Position numbers and translations under genes: made by a program. From NCBI RefSeq assembly GCF_039634365.2, contig NZ_CP155079.2, positions 2,046,001-2,110,000 on the forward strand: a DNA stretch of 64,000 nt, read 5' to 3'. Shown one piece after another: positions 30,911 through 40,536 of the stretch. Position 1 is the stretch's first letter; each line of letters opens with the position of its first letter. The notes under the pieces were generated by a model that saw nothing but the letters and a program-made list of their open reading frames with translations, searched no databases and was not told the DNA's origin. The DNA is from Mucilaginibacter sp. PAMB04168 (lineage in GTDB: Bacteria > Bacteroidota > Bacteroidia > Sphingobacteriales > Sphingobacteriaceae).

Positions 30911-31912
30911 ATGGTAAAGAATTTCATTGTTATAATTGCCGGAGCATTGCTGCTCATTTCTTCCTCTGCAAGGGCACAGCGGAGTAATAAGATTAGAATC
31001 GATGTTCCTTTAGATTCTATTAGGTTGAGCGACCCTTTTATTATGGCCGACCAAAAAACAAATTCTTATTATATGACCGGCACGGGAGGCATGTTATGGA
31101 AAAGCAAAAATTTAAAGTTATGGGATGGTCCTTACAACGTGGCTCAGGTCGATACCTCTTCATGGATGGGGCCGAAACCCATGATATGGGCGGCCGAAAT
31201 ACATGAGTATAAAGGTCGCTATTACTATTTTGCCACTTTTACCAACCGTAATATCAAAATTGATAATTATAAGGGTAATACTGTTGAAAGGCGGGCTTGC
31301 CATATTTTGGTTAGCAATAAGCCCGATGGCCCATTTGTTCCTATGAAAGACTCGTTGTACCTGCCAGCCAACAAATCAACTCTGGATGCTACCTTGTGGA
31401 TTGATAAGGATAACAAGCCGTACATGATTTATTGCCACGAGTGGCTGCAAAACTGGAACGGCACGGTAGAAAAAATTGCATTAAAGCCCGATTTAAGTGG
31501 CACCACAGGCGAAGGCAAAGTACTGTTCCGGGCCAGCGATTCGCCCTGGAGCAGGGAAAAAGATGAGCAAGGCTTAGAACGGCCCAACCGGGTTACAGAC
31601 GGGCCTTATTTGTTTCGGACATTAACCGGGCGTTTAGGCATGATATGGACAAGCTGGGTATACAGCGTTTACACGCAAGGCGTTGCCTATTCAAAAAGCG
31701 GTACGCTAGACGGCCCCTGGATACAGGAAAAGCTGCCTATTACTCCGCCCGACTATGGGCATGGTATGTTATTCAAAACGTTGGCTGGAAAGACTTTGAT
31801 GGCTATTCACAGCCACAAAAGTGTAAACGGCCGTTACATCCGGGTGCCTCATCTGTTCGAAGTTGATCTAACCGGCAACCAAATTAAGGTAGGCAATTCT
31901 TATCAACCTTAA
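30911..31912 (+). CDS. GH43 family enzyme, putative arabinofuranosidase/galactosidase
   Basis: 333 aa with a signal peptide (cleavage near ARA-Q, residue 22), single five-bladed beta-propeller domain. Candidate residues: Asp41 (RLSDPFIM, base) and Asp159 (LDATLWIDKDNKPY, pKa modulator). At the acid position an aspartate, Asp230 (VTDGPYLF), stands where GH43 enzymes usually have glutamate; Glu222 in GLERPNR is nearby. Typical WAAEIHEYKGRYYYFATF is present. In this locus the natural guess is removal of alpha-L-arabinofuranose or galactose side groups, but the subfamily is not clear. It opens the second enzyme group. Confidence 0.85.
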   Translation: MVKNFIVIIAGALLLISSSARAQRSNKIRIDVPLDSIRLSDPFIMADQKTNSYYMTGTGGMLWKSKNLKLWDGPYNVAQVDTSSWMGPKPMIWAAEIHEYKGRYYYFATFTNRNIKIDNYKGNTVERRACHILVSNKPDGPFVPMKDSLYLPANKSTLDATLWIDKDNKPYMIYCHEWLQNWNGTVEKIALKPDLSGTTGEGKVLFRASDSPWSREKDEQGLERPNRVTDGPYLFRTLTGRLGMIWTSWVYSVYTQGVAYSKSGTLDGPWIQEKLPITPPDYGHGMLFKTLAGKTLMAIHSHKSVNGRYIRVPHLFEVDLTGNQIKVGNSYQP

Positions 31913-31995
31913 CTGGAAATTTCTACCTTGTGTACTGTTTCTAATAACCAACTTATAGCTCTACTGATCACAAAATTCTACTTCCCATTATATCA

Positions 31996-33693
31996 ATGAT
32001 GCGCAACTATTGGCTATTGTTACTTTTTTTTTACGCCCTAATATTTGGTAAGCAAGCAAATGCACAACCCACACCAGATAGTGCGGCCTATATTACTGTA
32101 GATCTGAACCAGGAAGTTGGACCTATGAAACCAGTATGGGCATGGTTTGGATATGACGAGCCCAATTATACCTACATGAAAGATGGTAAAAAGCTGCTTA
32201 GTGAGCTAGCGCAGCTAAGTCCTGTTCCGGTATATGTGCGTACGCACAGCCTGTTGGTAACGGGCGATGGCACAGCCGCTTTAAAGTGGGGGTCAACTAA
32301 TGCTTATACCGAAGATGCTAACGGTAAGCCGGTTTATAATTGGGCCATTATTGACAGTATTTTTGATACCTACGTTAAACGTGGTATGAAGCCGCTGGCG
32401 CAAATTGGTTTTATGCCCCGGGCTTTATCCACCCACCCAGAACCTTACCGGCATTATTGGAAACCCGGCGACCCTTATACGGATATTATCACCGGCTGGG
32501 CCTATCCGCCTAAAGACTATGATAAGTGGCGCGAATTAGTATATCAATGGGTAAAGCACTCCGTTGACAGGTATGGTAAAAAGGAAGTGGAAAGTTGGTA
32601 TTGGGAAGTATGGAACGAGCCCAACGGGTACTACTGGAAAGGCACCCGTGACGAATTCTTTAAACTTTACGATTACGCAGCCGATGGCTTAAAAAAAGCG
32701 CTGCCTACTGCAAAAATTGGGGGTATCAACATTGCTGGTACGGGCGGTAAAACTGCTACAGAGTGGACAACTCAATTTATCGAACATTGTATTTCGGGAA
32801 CTAATTATGCTACCGGCAAAAAGGGAGCTCCTTTAGATGCATTGCTGTTTCATGCCAAAGGTAGTCCCAAGCTTAGCAACGGTGTAGTTAGAATGAATAT
32901 GTCGCCACAGTTACGCGATATATCAGCAGGATTCAAAATGGCAGCCTCTTACCCCGAAACAAAAAAATTGCCGCTTATTATCGGTGAATCAGATCCGGAA
33001 GGCTGTGCGGCCTGCGGTATGGCTACTAACCCCGAGAATGCTTATCGGAACGGCACTCTATACTCCAGCTATACAGCCGCTACCTTTGCGCGTAAGTATT
33101 TATTAGCCGACCGTTATCAGGTCAACTTTCTTGGCGCTGTATCGTGGTCATTCGAGTTTGAAAACCAGCCATGGTTTTATGGCTTCCGCGATTTGGCTAC
33201 AAACGGCGTAGACAAACCGGTTCTGAACGTTTTCAGGATGTTTGGAATGATGAGGGGCGATCGGGTAAAAGTTGACGGCAACCGAATGCTTCCGTTACAA
33301 ACCGTTGTCGACTCCAGTATCAGAAAAAATAAAACCGAAATAGGAGCGCTTGCCGCCAAGGCGCCAAAATCGGCCGCTGTAATGGTTTGGAACTATCATG
33401 ATGAGGATAAGCAAGGTTCTGCTGAATCGGTGACACTGACAGTCACAGGAGTGCCGGCCAAGGTGGTTACGGTTAAGGTTTATTTAATTGACCGTGACCA
33501 CAGTAACTCCTATGAGGTATGGAAAAAGATGGGAGCACCACAAAGTCCAACCACCGTCCAGTTTGCAACATTAGAAAAAGCGGGAAAGCTGCAATGTATA
33601 CAGGTGAAAAAACAAACGGTTCGTGCCGGTGAAGTAAAGCTGCCTTTAGGCTTGCAGCGTCAGGCTGTGGCTTTAGTAACCCTGAACTGGTAA
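31996..33693 (+). CDS. GH39 family glycoside hydrolase
   Basis: 565 aa with a signal peptide (ending ANA-Q, residue 23). TIM barrel of clan GH-A: ESWYWEVWNEPNGYYWKG with acid/base Glu208 and LPLIIGESDPEGC with nucleophile Glu331, then a C-terminal beta domain (about 430-565). GH39 contains beta-xylosidases, alpha-L-iduronidases and enzymes acting on gum arabic side chains (galactosyl-arabinosidase). The last fits the context best, but the substrate is an inference. 83 bp after GH43 and 23 bp before GH2, so part of a four-gene group. Confidence 0.85.
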   Translation: MMRNYWLLLLFFYALIFGKQANAQPTPDSAAYITVDLNQEVGPMKPVWAWFGYDEPNYTYMKDGKKLLSELAQLSPVPVYVRTHSLLVTGDGTAALKWGSTNAYTEDANGKPVYNWAIIDSIFDTYVKRGMKPLAQIGFMPRALSTHPEPYRHYWKPGDPYTDIITGWAYPPKDYDKWRELVYQWVKHSVDRYGKKEVESWYWEVWNEPNGYYWKGTRDEFFKLYDYAADGLKKALPTAKIGGINIAGTGGKTATEWTTQFIEHCISGTNYATGKKGAPLDALLFHAKGSPKLSNGVVRMNMSPQLRDISAGFKMAASYPETKKLPLIIGESDPEGCAACGMATNPENAYRNGTLYSSYTAATFARKYLLADRYQVNFLGAVSWSFEFENQPWFYGFRDLATNGVDKPVLNVFRMFGMMRGDRVKVDGNRMLPLQTVVDSSIRKNKTEIGALAAKAPKSAAVMVWNYHDEDKQGSAESVTLTVTGVPAKVVTVKVYLIDRDHSNSYEVWKKMGAPQSPTTVQFATLEKAGKLQCIQVKKQTVRAGEVKLPLGLQRQAVALVTLNW

Positions 33694-33716
33694 CCAATTT
33701 CATAACAACCATCTCC

Positions 33717-36128
33717 ATGAAAAAAGTATTGCTTATAGTTCTGTACTGCGCATTCTCCAACCTGTTATTCGGCCAAACAGCAGGTAAATCTTACTTGTTT
33801 ACCGAAGGGTGGAAGTTCTATAAAGGCGATGCCGGCCCGCAAGCGCAAACCACTGCTTTTAATGATAACGGCTGGAGGTTAGTTAGCCTGCCGCATGACT
33901 GGAGCATTGAAGGGCCTTTCAGTGAGCAATGGGCCAGCGGTACCGGATATCTGCCCGGTGGCATCGGTTGGTATCGTAAAACGTTTCAAGGCGGTGCGTT
34001 TCCTTCCTCTGGTAAAACCTTAATTTACTTTGATGGCGTTTACAAAAATAGTGAAGTTTGGATAAACGGACATTTATTAGGCAAACGGCCTAATGGGTTT
34101 ATACCATTTTATTATGACCTAACTGCCTACCTTAAAAAAGGGAACAACACGCTGGCTGTAAAAGTAGACCATACACAGTTTGCTGATTCGCGTTTTTACA
34201 CCGGTTCGGGCATTTACCGCAATGTATACCTAATTACCAAAGCGCCGGTGTACATGCCGGTTTGGGGCGTAAAGTTTACAACACCTGTTGTGAACGTTAG
34301 TCGTTCGGCGGCTAACGTCGATGTGTTAGTTAATAATTCGTTAAATGAAAAAGCTGCCGTTACGCTTCAGGCTACCTTACGTTATAAAAATGCTACTGTA
34401 GCCAGTTCTAAGCAAAACGTTTTAATTCTGGCCAAGGGTTCAACAAGCAGTCACCTTTCTATCGTGGTGAATGATGTGAAGTTATGGTCAGACAGTAACC
34501 CTGATTTGTATGACTTACAAGTTGCTGTTATAAAAAATGGAAAGAAAGTTGATGAGTACAGTCAAAAAGTTGGCTTCAGGTCATTAAAGTTTGATGCGGA
34601 TAAAGGCTTTTTATTGAATGGAAAGAATACCAAACTCAAAGGCGTTTGTATACATCATGATGCAGGCGCTCTGGGCGCTGCGGTGCCTAAAGATGTGTGG
34701 GCAAGGCGTTTAAAGTTACTCAAAGCAGCCGGTTGCAATGCCATCAGGATGAGTCATTATCCGCATCAGGATTATATGTACGATTTGTGCGACGAGATGG
34801 GTTTTTTGGTAATGGATGAGGCTTTTGATGAATGGGAAGTGGGGAAAAACAAGTGGATAGCAGGCTGGAACGTCGGCAAACCCGGTAAAGACGGCTATCA
34901 TGAAGCTTTTACAGCATGGGCCCGCCGCGATGTAAAGGATATGGTACTGCGCACACAAAACCATCCGTCAATCATTATGTGGAGCATTGGTAACGAAATT
35001 GATTATCCAAACGACCCTTACAGTGCTGAAGTACTAAACACCGGAAGAAACCCGCAAATTTATGGCAAAGGATATCTGCCCGATCATCCGCCGGCAAGCC
35101 GCCTTGGCGAGTTGTCTGAAATGCTGGTAAAAGCAGTTAAAGAAGTAGATACTACCAGAGCTGTGACCGCTGCACTTGCCGGTGTAGTCATGTCAAACAC
35201 TACCACTTATCCGCAAAACTTAGACATTGTGGGGTATAACTATCAAGAATACCGTTATGCTGATGACCATAAAAGTTACCCCAAACGAATAATTTATGGT
35301 AGCGAGAACGGAAAAACCGCAGATGCTTGGACCGCTGTAGATACCAGCACGAACGTATTCGGCCAGTTTTTGTGGACAGGTTATGACTTTATTGGTGAGG
35401 CCAGAAAATGGCCCGTTAGAAGCAGCGGGGCCGGGTTGTTGGATTTGGCGGGTTTTCCTAAAACGGACTTTTATGCCCGCAAAAGCTTATGGTCAGCCGA
35501 CCCTGTGATTTACTTAACGGCTTCTAAAGCTACAAATGGTAATGAAGACCGAAGCCAACGCACCTTAAAGCCTTCATGGAACTGGGAAAGGGGAGACAAA
35601 ATAAGGGTTAATTGCATCTCGAATGTTGAAAGCGCAGCACTTTTTCTTAACGGAAAGTCATTGGGTAGTAAAGAACGAATAGCTTCAAGCGGACAGGGTG
35701 CTTTTTGGATGGTGGATTATGAGCCTGGTGAGCTGATGGTAAAAGGCATCAAAGACGGTAAAAGTGTTTCCTTTACATTAAAAACATCTTCGGCAACCGC
35801 GCAGATAAAGGCTACGGCTGATAAAAAAATACTTCGATATGCACAAAAGGAGCTTGCGCATATCGAAATACAACTTACAGATAAAGATGGAAATCCGGTT
35901 TACGAAGCCGACAACGAGTTATCAATCAGGGTGAAAGGGCCGGCCAAGCTCCTGGGACTCGAAAGCGGCGATTTGGCCAGTCATGAAAGCTACCAGGCTA
36001 ACCGGCGAAAGGCCTATCATGGCAAACTGCTGGCATATATACAGTCGCAAAAAAGCCCGGGAGTTATTAAAATTAGCGTCAGTTCAGCCGGATTAACACC
36101 AGCAATAATAACCCTCAAATCTCAGTAA
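33717..36128 (+). CDS. GH2 family beta-galactosidase-like enzyme
   Basis: 803 aa with a signal peptide (cleavage near LFG-Q, residue 20). GH2 sugar-binding domain (about 25-180, with LPHDWSIEGPF and GGIGWYRKTF), Ig-like domain, TIM barrel from about 285, then C-terminal DUF4982-like and Ig-like domains (about 590-803). Acid/base Glu427 (WSIGNEIDYP) and nucleophile Glu530 (IIYGSENGK) are intact. This compact, multi-domain GH2 type is usually annotated beta-galactosidase. No NxK uronate motif was seen, unlike the GH2 at 6252. TAACCAATT overlaps the stop codon of the gene before and forms the leader. Confidence 0.9.
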   Translation: MKKVLLIVLYCAFSNLLFGQTAGKSYLFTEGWKFYKGDAGPQAQTTAFNDNGWRLVSLPHDWSIEGPFSEQWASGTGYLPGGIGWYRKTFQGGAFPSSGKTLIYFDGVYKNSEVWINGHLLGKRPNGFIPFYYDLTAYLKKGNNTLAVKVDHTQFADSRFYTGSGIYRNVYLITKAPVYMPVWGVKFTTPVVNVSRSAANVDVLVNNSLNEKAAVTLQATLRYKNATVASSKQNVLILAKGSTSSHLSIVVNDVKLWSDSNPDLYDLQVAVIKNGKKVDEYSQKVGFRSLKFDADKGFLLNGKNTKLKGVCIHHDAGALGAAVPKDVWARRLKLLKAAGCNAIRMSHYPHQDYMYDLCDEMGFLVMDEAFDEWEVGKNKWIAGWNVGKPGKDGYHEAFTAWARRDVKDMVLRTQNHPSIIMWSIGNEIDYPNDPYSAEVLNTGRNPQIYGKGYLPDHPPASRLGELSEMLVKAVKEVDTTRAVTAALAGVVMSNTTTYPQNLDIVGYNYQEYRYADDHKSYPKRIIYGSENGKTADAWTAVDTSTNVFGQFLWTGYDFIGEARKWPVRSSGAGLLDLAGFPKTDFYARKSLWSADPVIYLTASKATNGNEDRSQRTLKPSWNWERGDKIRVNCISNVESAALFLNGKSLGSKERIASSGQGAFWMVDYEPGELMVKGIKDGKSVSFTLKTSSATAQIKATADKKILRYAQKELAHIEIQLTDKDGNPVYEADNELSIRVKGPAKLLGLESGDLASHESYQANRRKAYHGKLLAYIQSQKSPGVIKISVSSAGLTPAIITLKSQ

Positions 36129-36162
36129 GCCATTCGTTGCATCTTGATTAAACTAAACTTGT

Positions 36163-38268
36163 ATGAAGATTAGACCCATAAAGTTGCTCATTTTGGTATG
36201 TGCTTTAATGCAAGGTGCATTTGGTCAGATTTCCGGTGCTGGCTTAACGGCCGGAAATTTTGCCGCTGGTATGCAACCAAGGAGTACCGTTGCTCCTGAT
36301 AGCACTCTGGGCAATAAAAGGGTATTCGAGGTAAGTGATCCCGATACACAGCTGAGTCCACTAACGGGTATGACCAGAAAGCATTGGAAGGATGCCGGTG
36401 TTTACCTGTTGGCAGGAGCCTTCAACTACATCAAGACGCTTGATGACCCGATGGAGTTCCCTAAACAGCCAGGAAAGAGTTATCCACGTGACGATAAGCC
36501 TAATGCTACCGAGAAAATGGAAGGGCTGTGCCGCACCATGTTTATAGCCGGCCCACTTTTAAAAGAACAGCCAGATTTAACTATTAATGGCATTCCTCTG
36601 GCGAAATATTACAGGCATCAACTGGGTTTAATGCTCAATCCTCAAAGCAGTACTTACATAGAACCTCGTGCTAAGGGGGGAGGGCCGAGCCAGAAGCTTG
36701 TTGAGTTTGGCGGGCTTGCTGCCTCTTTGTTGGTAGCGCCCGAAATCTTTTGGACACCTCTATCAACAGAGGTCAAAGCAAAACTATCCGAAACCATGCT
36801 GAGCTATGGTGATGGCCCGACCATAGGGATGAACTGGCGCTATTTTAACATCATGATCTTAAGCTTTTACAAAAGCCAGGGATACCAAGTTAATGAGCCA
36901 TTGCTTAAAGATTTGATGGAAAAATCTTTAGCTCAATACGATGGGCAAGGGTGGTATAATGATAGTCCGTATTATGATTATTACAGCATGTGGGCATTCC
37001 AGATGTATGGAAAAATTTGGTCTGAATATTTTGGTAAGAAATATTACCCGGCATACGCCGCCCAACTGGATAAGAACTTTGATGATTTACAGGATAACTA
37101 TCCTTACATGTTTTCCAAAAAAGGGGAGATGATTATGTGGGGGCGTAGCATTTCTTATCGAATGGGGGCTGCTGTTCCCTTTCCGTTAATGGGGTTAACT
37201 GCCAATCCAACAATTAACTATGGGTGGATGCGGCGTATTGCATCGGGAACCATTCTGCAATTTTTGAAAAACCCCGACTTTTTGAAAGATGACGTGCCAA
37301 CGCTGGGTTTTTATGGGGCTTTTGAGCCAGCCGTTCAGACTTACAGCTGCAGGGGAAGCGTTTTTTGGTTGGGAAAATTGTTTTTAGGGCTGCTGGTTCC
37401 GCCAAACAGCCCGTTTTGGACAGCTAAAGAAAATGAGGGGGCCTGGACCACCCAGTTACAAACGGGCAAGGTATACAACAAATACGCAAATACCTCGAAC
37501 GTTCTGATTACTGATTATCCGAATATTGGTGCTTCGGAGATTAGGGCGTGGTGTTATAGCAAAACTGTGGGGGTATACCAAGGAACGGAGAATTATACCA
37601 GGCTTTCCTACAACAGTGCTTTCCCGTGGCAAGCCGATGGCAAGAATGGTGAAGTGGCAATGGGCTATGTGTTCAAAACTGATAAAGATGAATGGGAGGC
37701 CATGCGCATGTTTACTTTTAAGGGATATGATAATGGTGTTTATTACCGCGATGGCGTGTTTGCGTCAAATGATAAAGTAAAAATAAATCTGGCCGAAATT
37801 CCACTTCCAAACGGTGTTTTGAGAATAGACAGAAACATGAGTACGGTACCGGCAACCATCAGGTCGGGGCACTACTCACTGCCCGCTGTTAACGGTACAA
37901 TCAAAAGGGAAACCCGCCGCGTTAAGGGACATCAGGTCGAAATTATAGACAACGGTATTTACCAGCTTGCTTTGGTATCACTCAGTGGATGGGATAAAGT
38001 GGAGGTGGTAAATAGTACCGGCTTACATCCTGTTGCGCTAAAAAGTGCGGTTATCGATGTAGAGGATAAGTACGACCCGGCTCAACATTCTGACAATTTA
38101 TATGCAACGCTGATGCTTTGGAAGAAATCAGGGGAACAATGGTTGAATGAGGAATTGCTGCCAGTTCGTAAAATGAAATATGCAGTTAAAAAAGGAACCG
38201 TAAACCTTTCTTTTTACAGTGGGGATAAAAAGGTAGTTGATTTTAACTCGAGAAGTGAAGCGAAATAA
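36163..38268 (+). CDS. DUF2264 domain protein (long form) with C-terminal extension
   Basis: 701 aa, signal peptide to about residue 21 (FG-Q). Residues about 75-430 form a DUF2264 (alpha/alpha)-toroid resembling the protein at 3902: NWRYFNIMILSFY, GQGWYNDSPYYDYYSMWAF and YSCRGSVFWLGKLFLGLLVPP align with its key stretches. Residues about 450-690 form an extra beta-rich domain with VTDYPN, TRLSYNSAFPW and a run of short strands, like the beta-sandwich that follows the toroid in several lyases and hydrolases. It is the last gene of the second enzyme group and faces the GH87 gene tail to tail. Some family members are uronidases (GH154, from memory); a lyase function cannot be excluded. Confidence 0.82.
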   Translation: MKIRPIKLLILVCALMQGAFGQISGAGLTAGNFAAGMQPRSTVAPDSTLGNKRVFEVSDPDTQLSPLTGMTRKHWKDAGVYLLAGAFNYIKTLDDPMEFPKQPGKSYPRDDKPNATEKMEGLCRTMFIAGPLLKEQPDLTINGIPLAKYYRHQLGLMLNPQSSTYIEPRAKGGGPSQKLVEFGGLAASLLVAPEIFWTPLSTEVKAKLSETMLSYGDGPTIGMNWRYFNIMILSFYKSQGYQVNEPLLKDLMEKSLAQYDGQGWYNDSPYYDYYSMWAFQMYGKIWSEYFGKKYYPAYAAQLDKNFDDLQDNYPYMFSKKGEMIMWGRSISYRMGAAVPFPLMGLTANPTINYGWMRRIASGTILQFLKNPDFLKDDVPTLGFYGAFEPAVQTYSCRGSVFWLGKLFLGLLVPPNSPFWTAKENEGAWTTQLQTGKVYNKYANTSNVLITDYPNIGASEIRAWCYSKTVGVYQGTENYTRLSYNSAFPWQADGKNGEVAMGYVFKTDKDEWEAMRMFTFKGYDNGVYYRDGVFASNDKVKINLAEIPLPNGVLRIDRNMSTVPATIRSGHYSLPAVNGTIKRETRRVKGHQVEIIDNGIYQLALVSLSGWDKVEVVNSTGLHPVALKSAVIDVEDKYDPAQHSDNLYATLMLWKKSGEQWLNEELLPVRKMKYAVKKGTVNLSFYSGDKKVVDFNSRSEAK

Positions 38269-38381
38269 AGGTTGAATGCAAATCATCTTTTCTAATACGG
38301 TCACATGATCGCGGGGCCGGTTCGCTGTATGCGCAGCTTCATTAACAGCGGCTTTCATTTCCGTTAGTTATAAAATATCTT

Positions 38382-40112
38382 TTACTTACTTAAGTTCGAT
38401 AAGTTAAAATTGGGGGATTTGTTTTCGATTGCTGATATTTTTGAATTAATAATGGTTAGCTGCCCTTTAGCATCGGTCGATATGTATAAAGCATGTTTAT
38501 CCTTCGCCGCAATGCCATAACGCACAATGTTGATGTTGTGCAAACTGGCGTTACTAAGTCTTACTGCCTTGATATTATCTTGCTTAGTTATAACGCTTAG
38601 GGCGTTTGAGAGGCTGTTGCTAACTTGGATGTTCTTTATCGCAAGCCCGCTGATACTGCGTTTGTCAAGGCATATCTCTATTGCAGCCCGCCAATCCCAT
38701 TCATGGTCAAAGCCGCCGCTTGTTTTAATTGCACAGTTTTGTATGGTGGTAACACCTTTAAAGTTGTTATTGACTGTTTTATCACCATTTTCTGTCGGAA
38801 ACGTAGTGCTTACCAAAATAGCTGAGCCTTGGCAAATATCTGCAAAAGAGCAGTTGGCTATTTCATTGCTGTCACCTCCGTAAATGGCCGCTCCGTTAGC
38901 CAGAAAAGGTAACTGGCCCGTACAGTTCTTAATAATGTTGTGTCCAGGTGCAAATTCTTGTTCGCTAAATACGGCTGGCCATATAGCAAAGCAGTCGTCA
39001 CCCGTTCCTCTTGCCGTGCAATTTTCAATGGTGGATGAGTTCATCCCTACACAGAAGTTAATACCGTCGGCCATTGTGTTCCGCAATCTGCACCCTGTCA
39101 CTTTCAAATTGCTGGAATTTTCTATCCACATACCCACCTTGGTATGTTCTACCCATATTCGTGAAATTGTTGAATTCGTTCCATAAGAGCCTACAATGCC
39201 GTCATTAGCTTCCTTGTCGCCCCTGTAATTAAGGTTTCCGGTTATGGCAAAATCAGCTAGGTGAATATTGCTGCCACGGCCAACTAATCTTACCCGCTTA
39301 TTAGGATCGGCGTACAACTGGTCATCGCCAACCAATTGGCTGTACCACATTCCGGCTCCGTTAATCTGTATATTTGCAGGCAGTATTATATCTCCGCTTA
39401 TCTTGAAGACACCGGCAGGAATCCAAACGCTTCTTCCGGTCTCTACAGCCTTGCTTATACACTTATTAAAAGCTTCGGTATAGTCTCCGTTAACCGGAAC
39501 GGCAATGCTTGGGTCGATAATGGATATGGAACTTGAAGGTGCTTTTAAAGGTAAATCAACGTTTTCAAGGTCCGCCAGGTCAATTGAACAATAAGCAGCT
39601 TCATCGCCTTCCTGATCATCACGTTGTATTTTGATAACGTCGCCTTTCTTTACCTGTATTCCGCTCAATCTAGTTTCATCAAAAAAATGCCTGGGCATAC
39701 CGCCATTAGGGTTGTTGGAAAAAGGGTACTTACCATACAGCCAGGCAAAACGCGATGTTATTTTTTTTTGCTGGTTTAGTTTACCATTCTTGTATACGCC
39801 CAGTGTTGCCGTTTGGCCGTTTCCCTGTTTGCTGTCTGGCAAACTGTACCTTATTACCAGTGTATTGGCTGTAACGGTAGCCGTAAATTCAACAAATTGC
39901 TTTTTAACACTAAGTTTAATGCAATGCTGGCCGGATGATTCAGTTTCCACTCTATATGGATTATATGTTGGACCCATAACCATGCCGTTTGTACGCATGT
40001 TCTCCGCTTCATAAGTGGTCCATAAAATACGGGCGCCACGACCAGGCAGTTCTGTTGCAAAACTTGTTGAAACAAACACCACGAACACTACAAATAAGAA
40101 TTTCAACCGCAT
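38382..40112 (-). CDS. GH87-like alpha-1,3-glucanase with N-terminal carbohydrate-binding domain
   Basis: 576 aa. Signal peptide (cleavage near SFA-T, residue 19), a CBM35/CBM6-like beta-sandwich (about 30-185: YEAENM...HCIKLSVKKQFVEF, ending AYCSIDLADLENV), then a right-handed parallel beta-helix (about 200-560). Three aspartates, Asp349 (MADGINF) and Asp372-Asp373 (GTGDDCFAIW), have spacing 0, 23, 24. That is the spacing of the catalytic triad in characterised GH87 alpha-1,3-glucanases as I remember it. A GAGMWYSQLVGDD stretch also fits. GH87 enzymes hydrolyse alpha-1,3-glucan (mutan, fungal wall) or nigeran. It is divergent from a SusR-like regulator that heads a SusC/D-GH97 set, which supports an alpha-glucan role. 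A pectinase-like beta-helix is the alternative. Confidence 0.8.
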   Translation of the reverse strand: MRLKFLFVVFVVFVSTSFATELPGRGARILWTTYEAENMRTNGMVMGPTYNPYRVETESSGQHCIKLSVKKQFVEFTATVTANTLVIRYSLPDSKQGNGQTATLGVYKNGKLNQQKKITSRFAWLYGKYPFSNNPNGGMPRHFFDETRLSGIQVKKGDVIKIQRDDQEGDEAAYCSIDLADLENVDLPLKAPSSSISIIDPSIAVPVNGDYTEAFNKCISKAVETGRSVWIPAGVFKISGDIILPANIQINGAGMWYSQLVGDDQLYADPNKRVRLVGRGSNIHLADFAITGNLNYRGDKEANDGIVGSYGTNSTISRIWVEHTKVGMWIENSSNLKVTGCRLRNTMADGINFCVGMNSSTIENCTARGTGDDCFAIWPAVFSEQEFAPGHNIIKNCTGQLPFLANGAAIYGGDSNEIANCSFADICQGSAILVSTTFPTENGDKTVNNNFKGVTTIQNCAIKTSGGFDHEWDWRAAIEICLDKRSISGLAIKNIQVSNSLSNALSVITKQDNIKAVRLSNASLHNINIVRYGIAAKDKHALYISTDAKGQLTIINSKISAIENKSPNFNLSNLSK

Positions 40113-40536
40113 ATTAATTGAATTGCTGGGATACCTATGTTATGTAGAATACACCTCGTTTACAAATAGAAGAAATAAGCGGTAATCTTTCCAGCTGTGA
40201 AAGTGGAATATAAACCAGGATTGCTCTTTTAATACGCTTTGAGACTGACTAACAGTAATTTATATGTAAATGGGCAACACCAAAATATAAATGTTAGTAG
40301 ATCTTGGTTTTCATAACTTTATACCACCAGTATGCAAAAGCATTAAGATGAATGTTTTTTACAGCTAAAATTTAAACAATGCCTTAGTTATTAAATCTTT
40401 GATTTCCTAACCGGTTTTCTAAGTTTAGTATGCACTTGCTTTTCTTATTAAAAGCAATTAACTATCGTTGGTATAAAAAATTTGCTGAAATTCACAGACC
40501 AATTTATAACCAAGTTCTATTATATAATATAAGTTT
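40113..40536. other. Divergent promoter region between GH87 and the SusR-like regulator
   Basis: 424 AT-rich bp with no gene. On the minus strand CTATTTG (complement of 40163-40169) is a possible -7 element for GH87. On the plus strand AATTTGC at 40479-40485 is a possible -7 element for the regulator. ACCAATTTATAACC (40499-40512) is the recurring leader motif before the regulator start. No clear operator repeat was found by eye. Confidence 0.45.

Noticed and set aside
38527..39630. Several plus-strand open frames of 60-120 codons opposite the GH87 gene.
   Set aside because: They have no recognisable domains or proper initiation context and are shadows of the minus-strand coding sequence.
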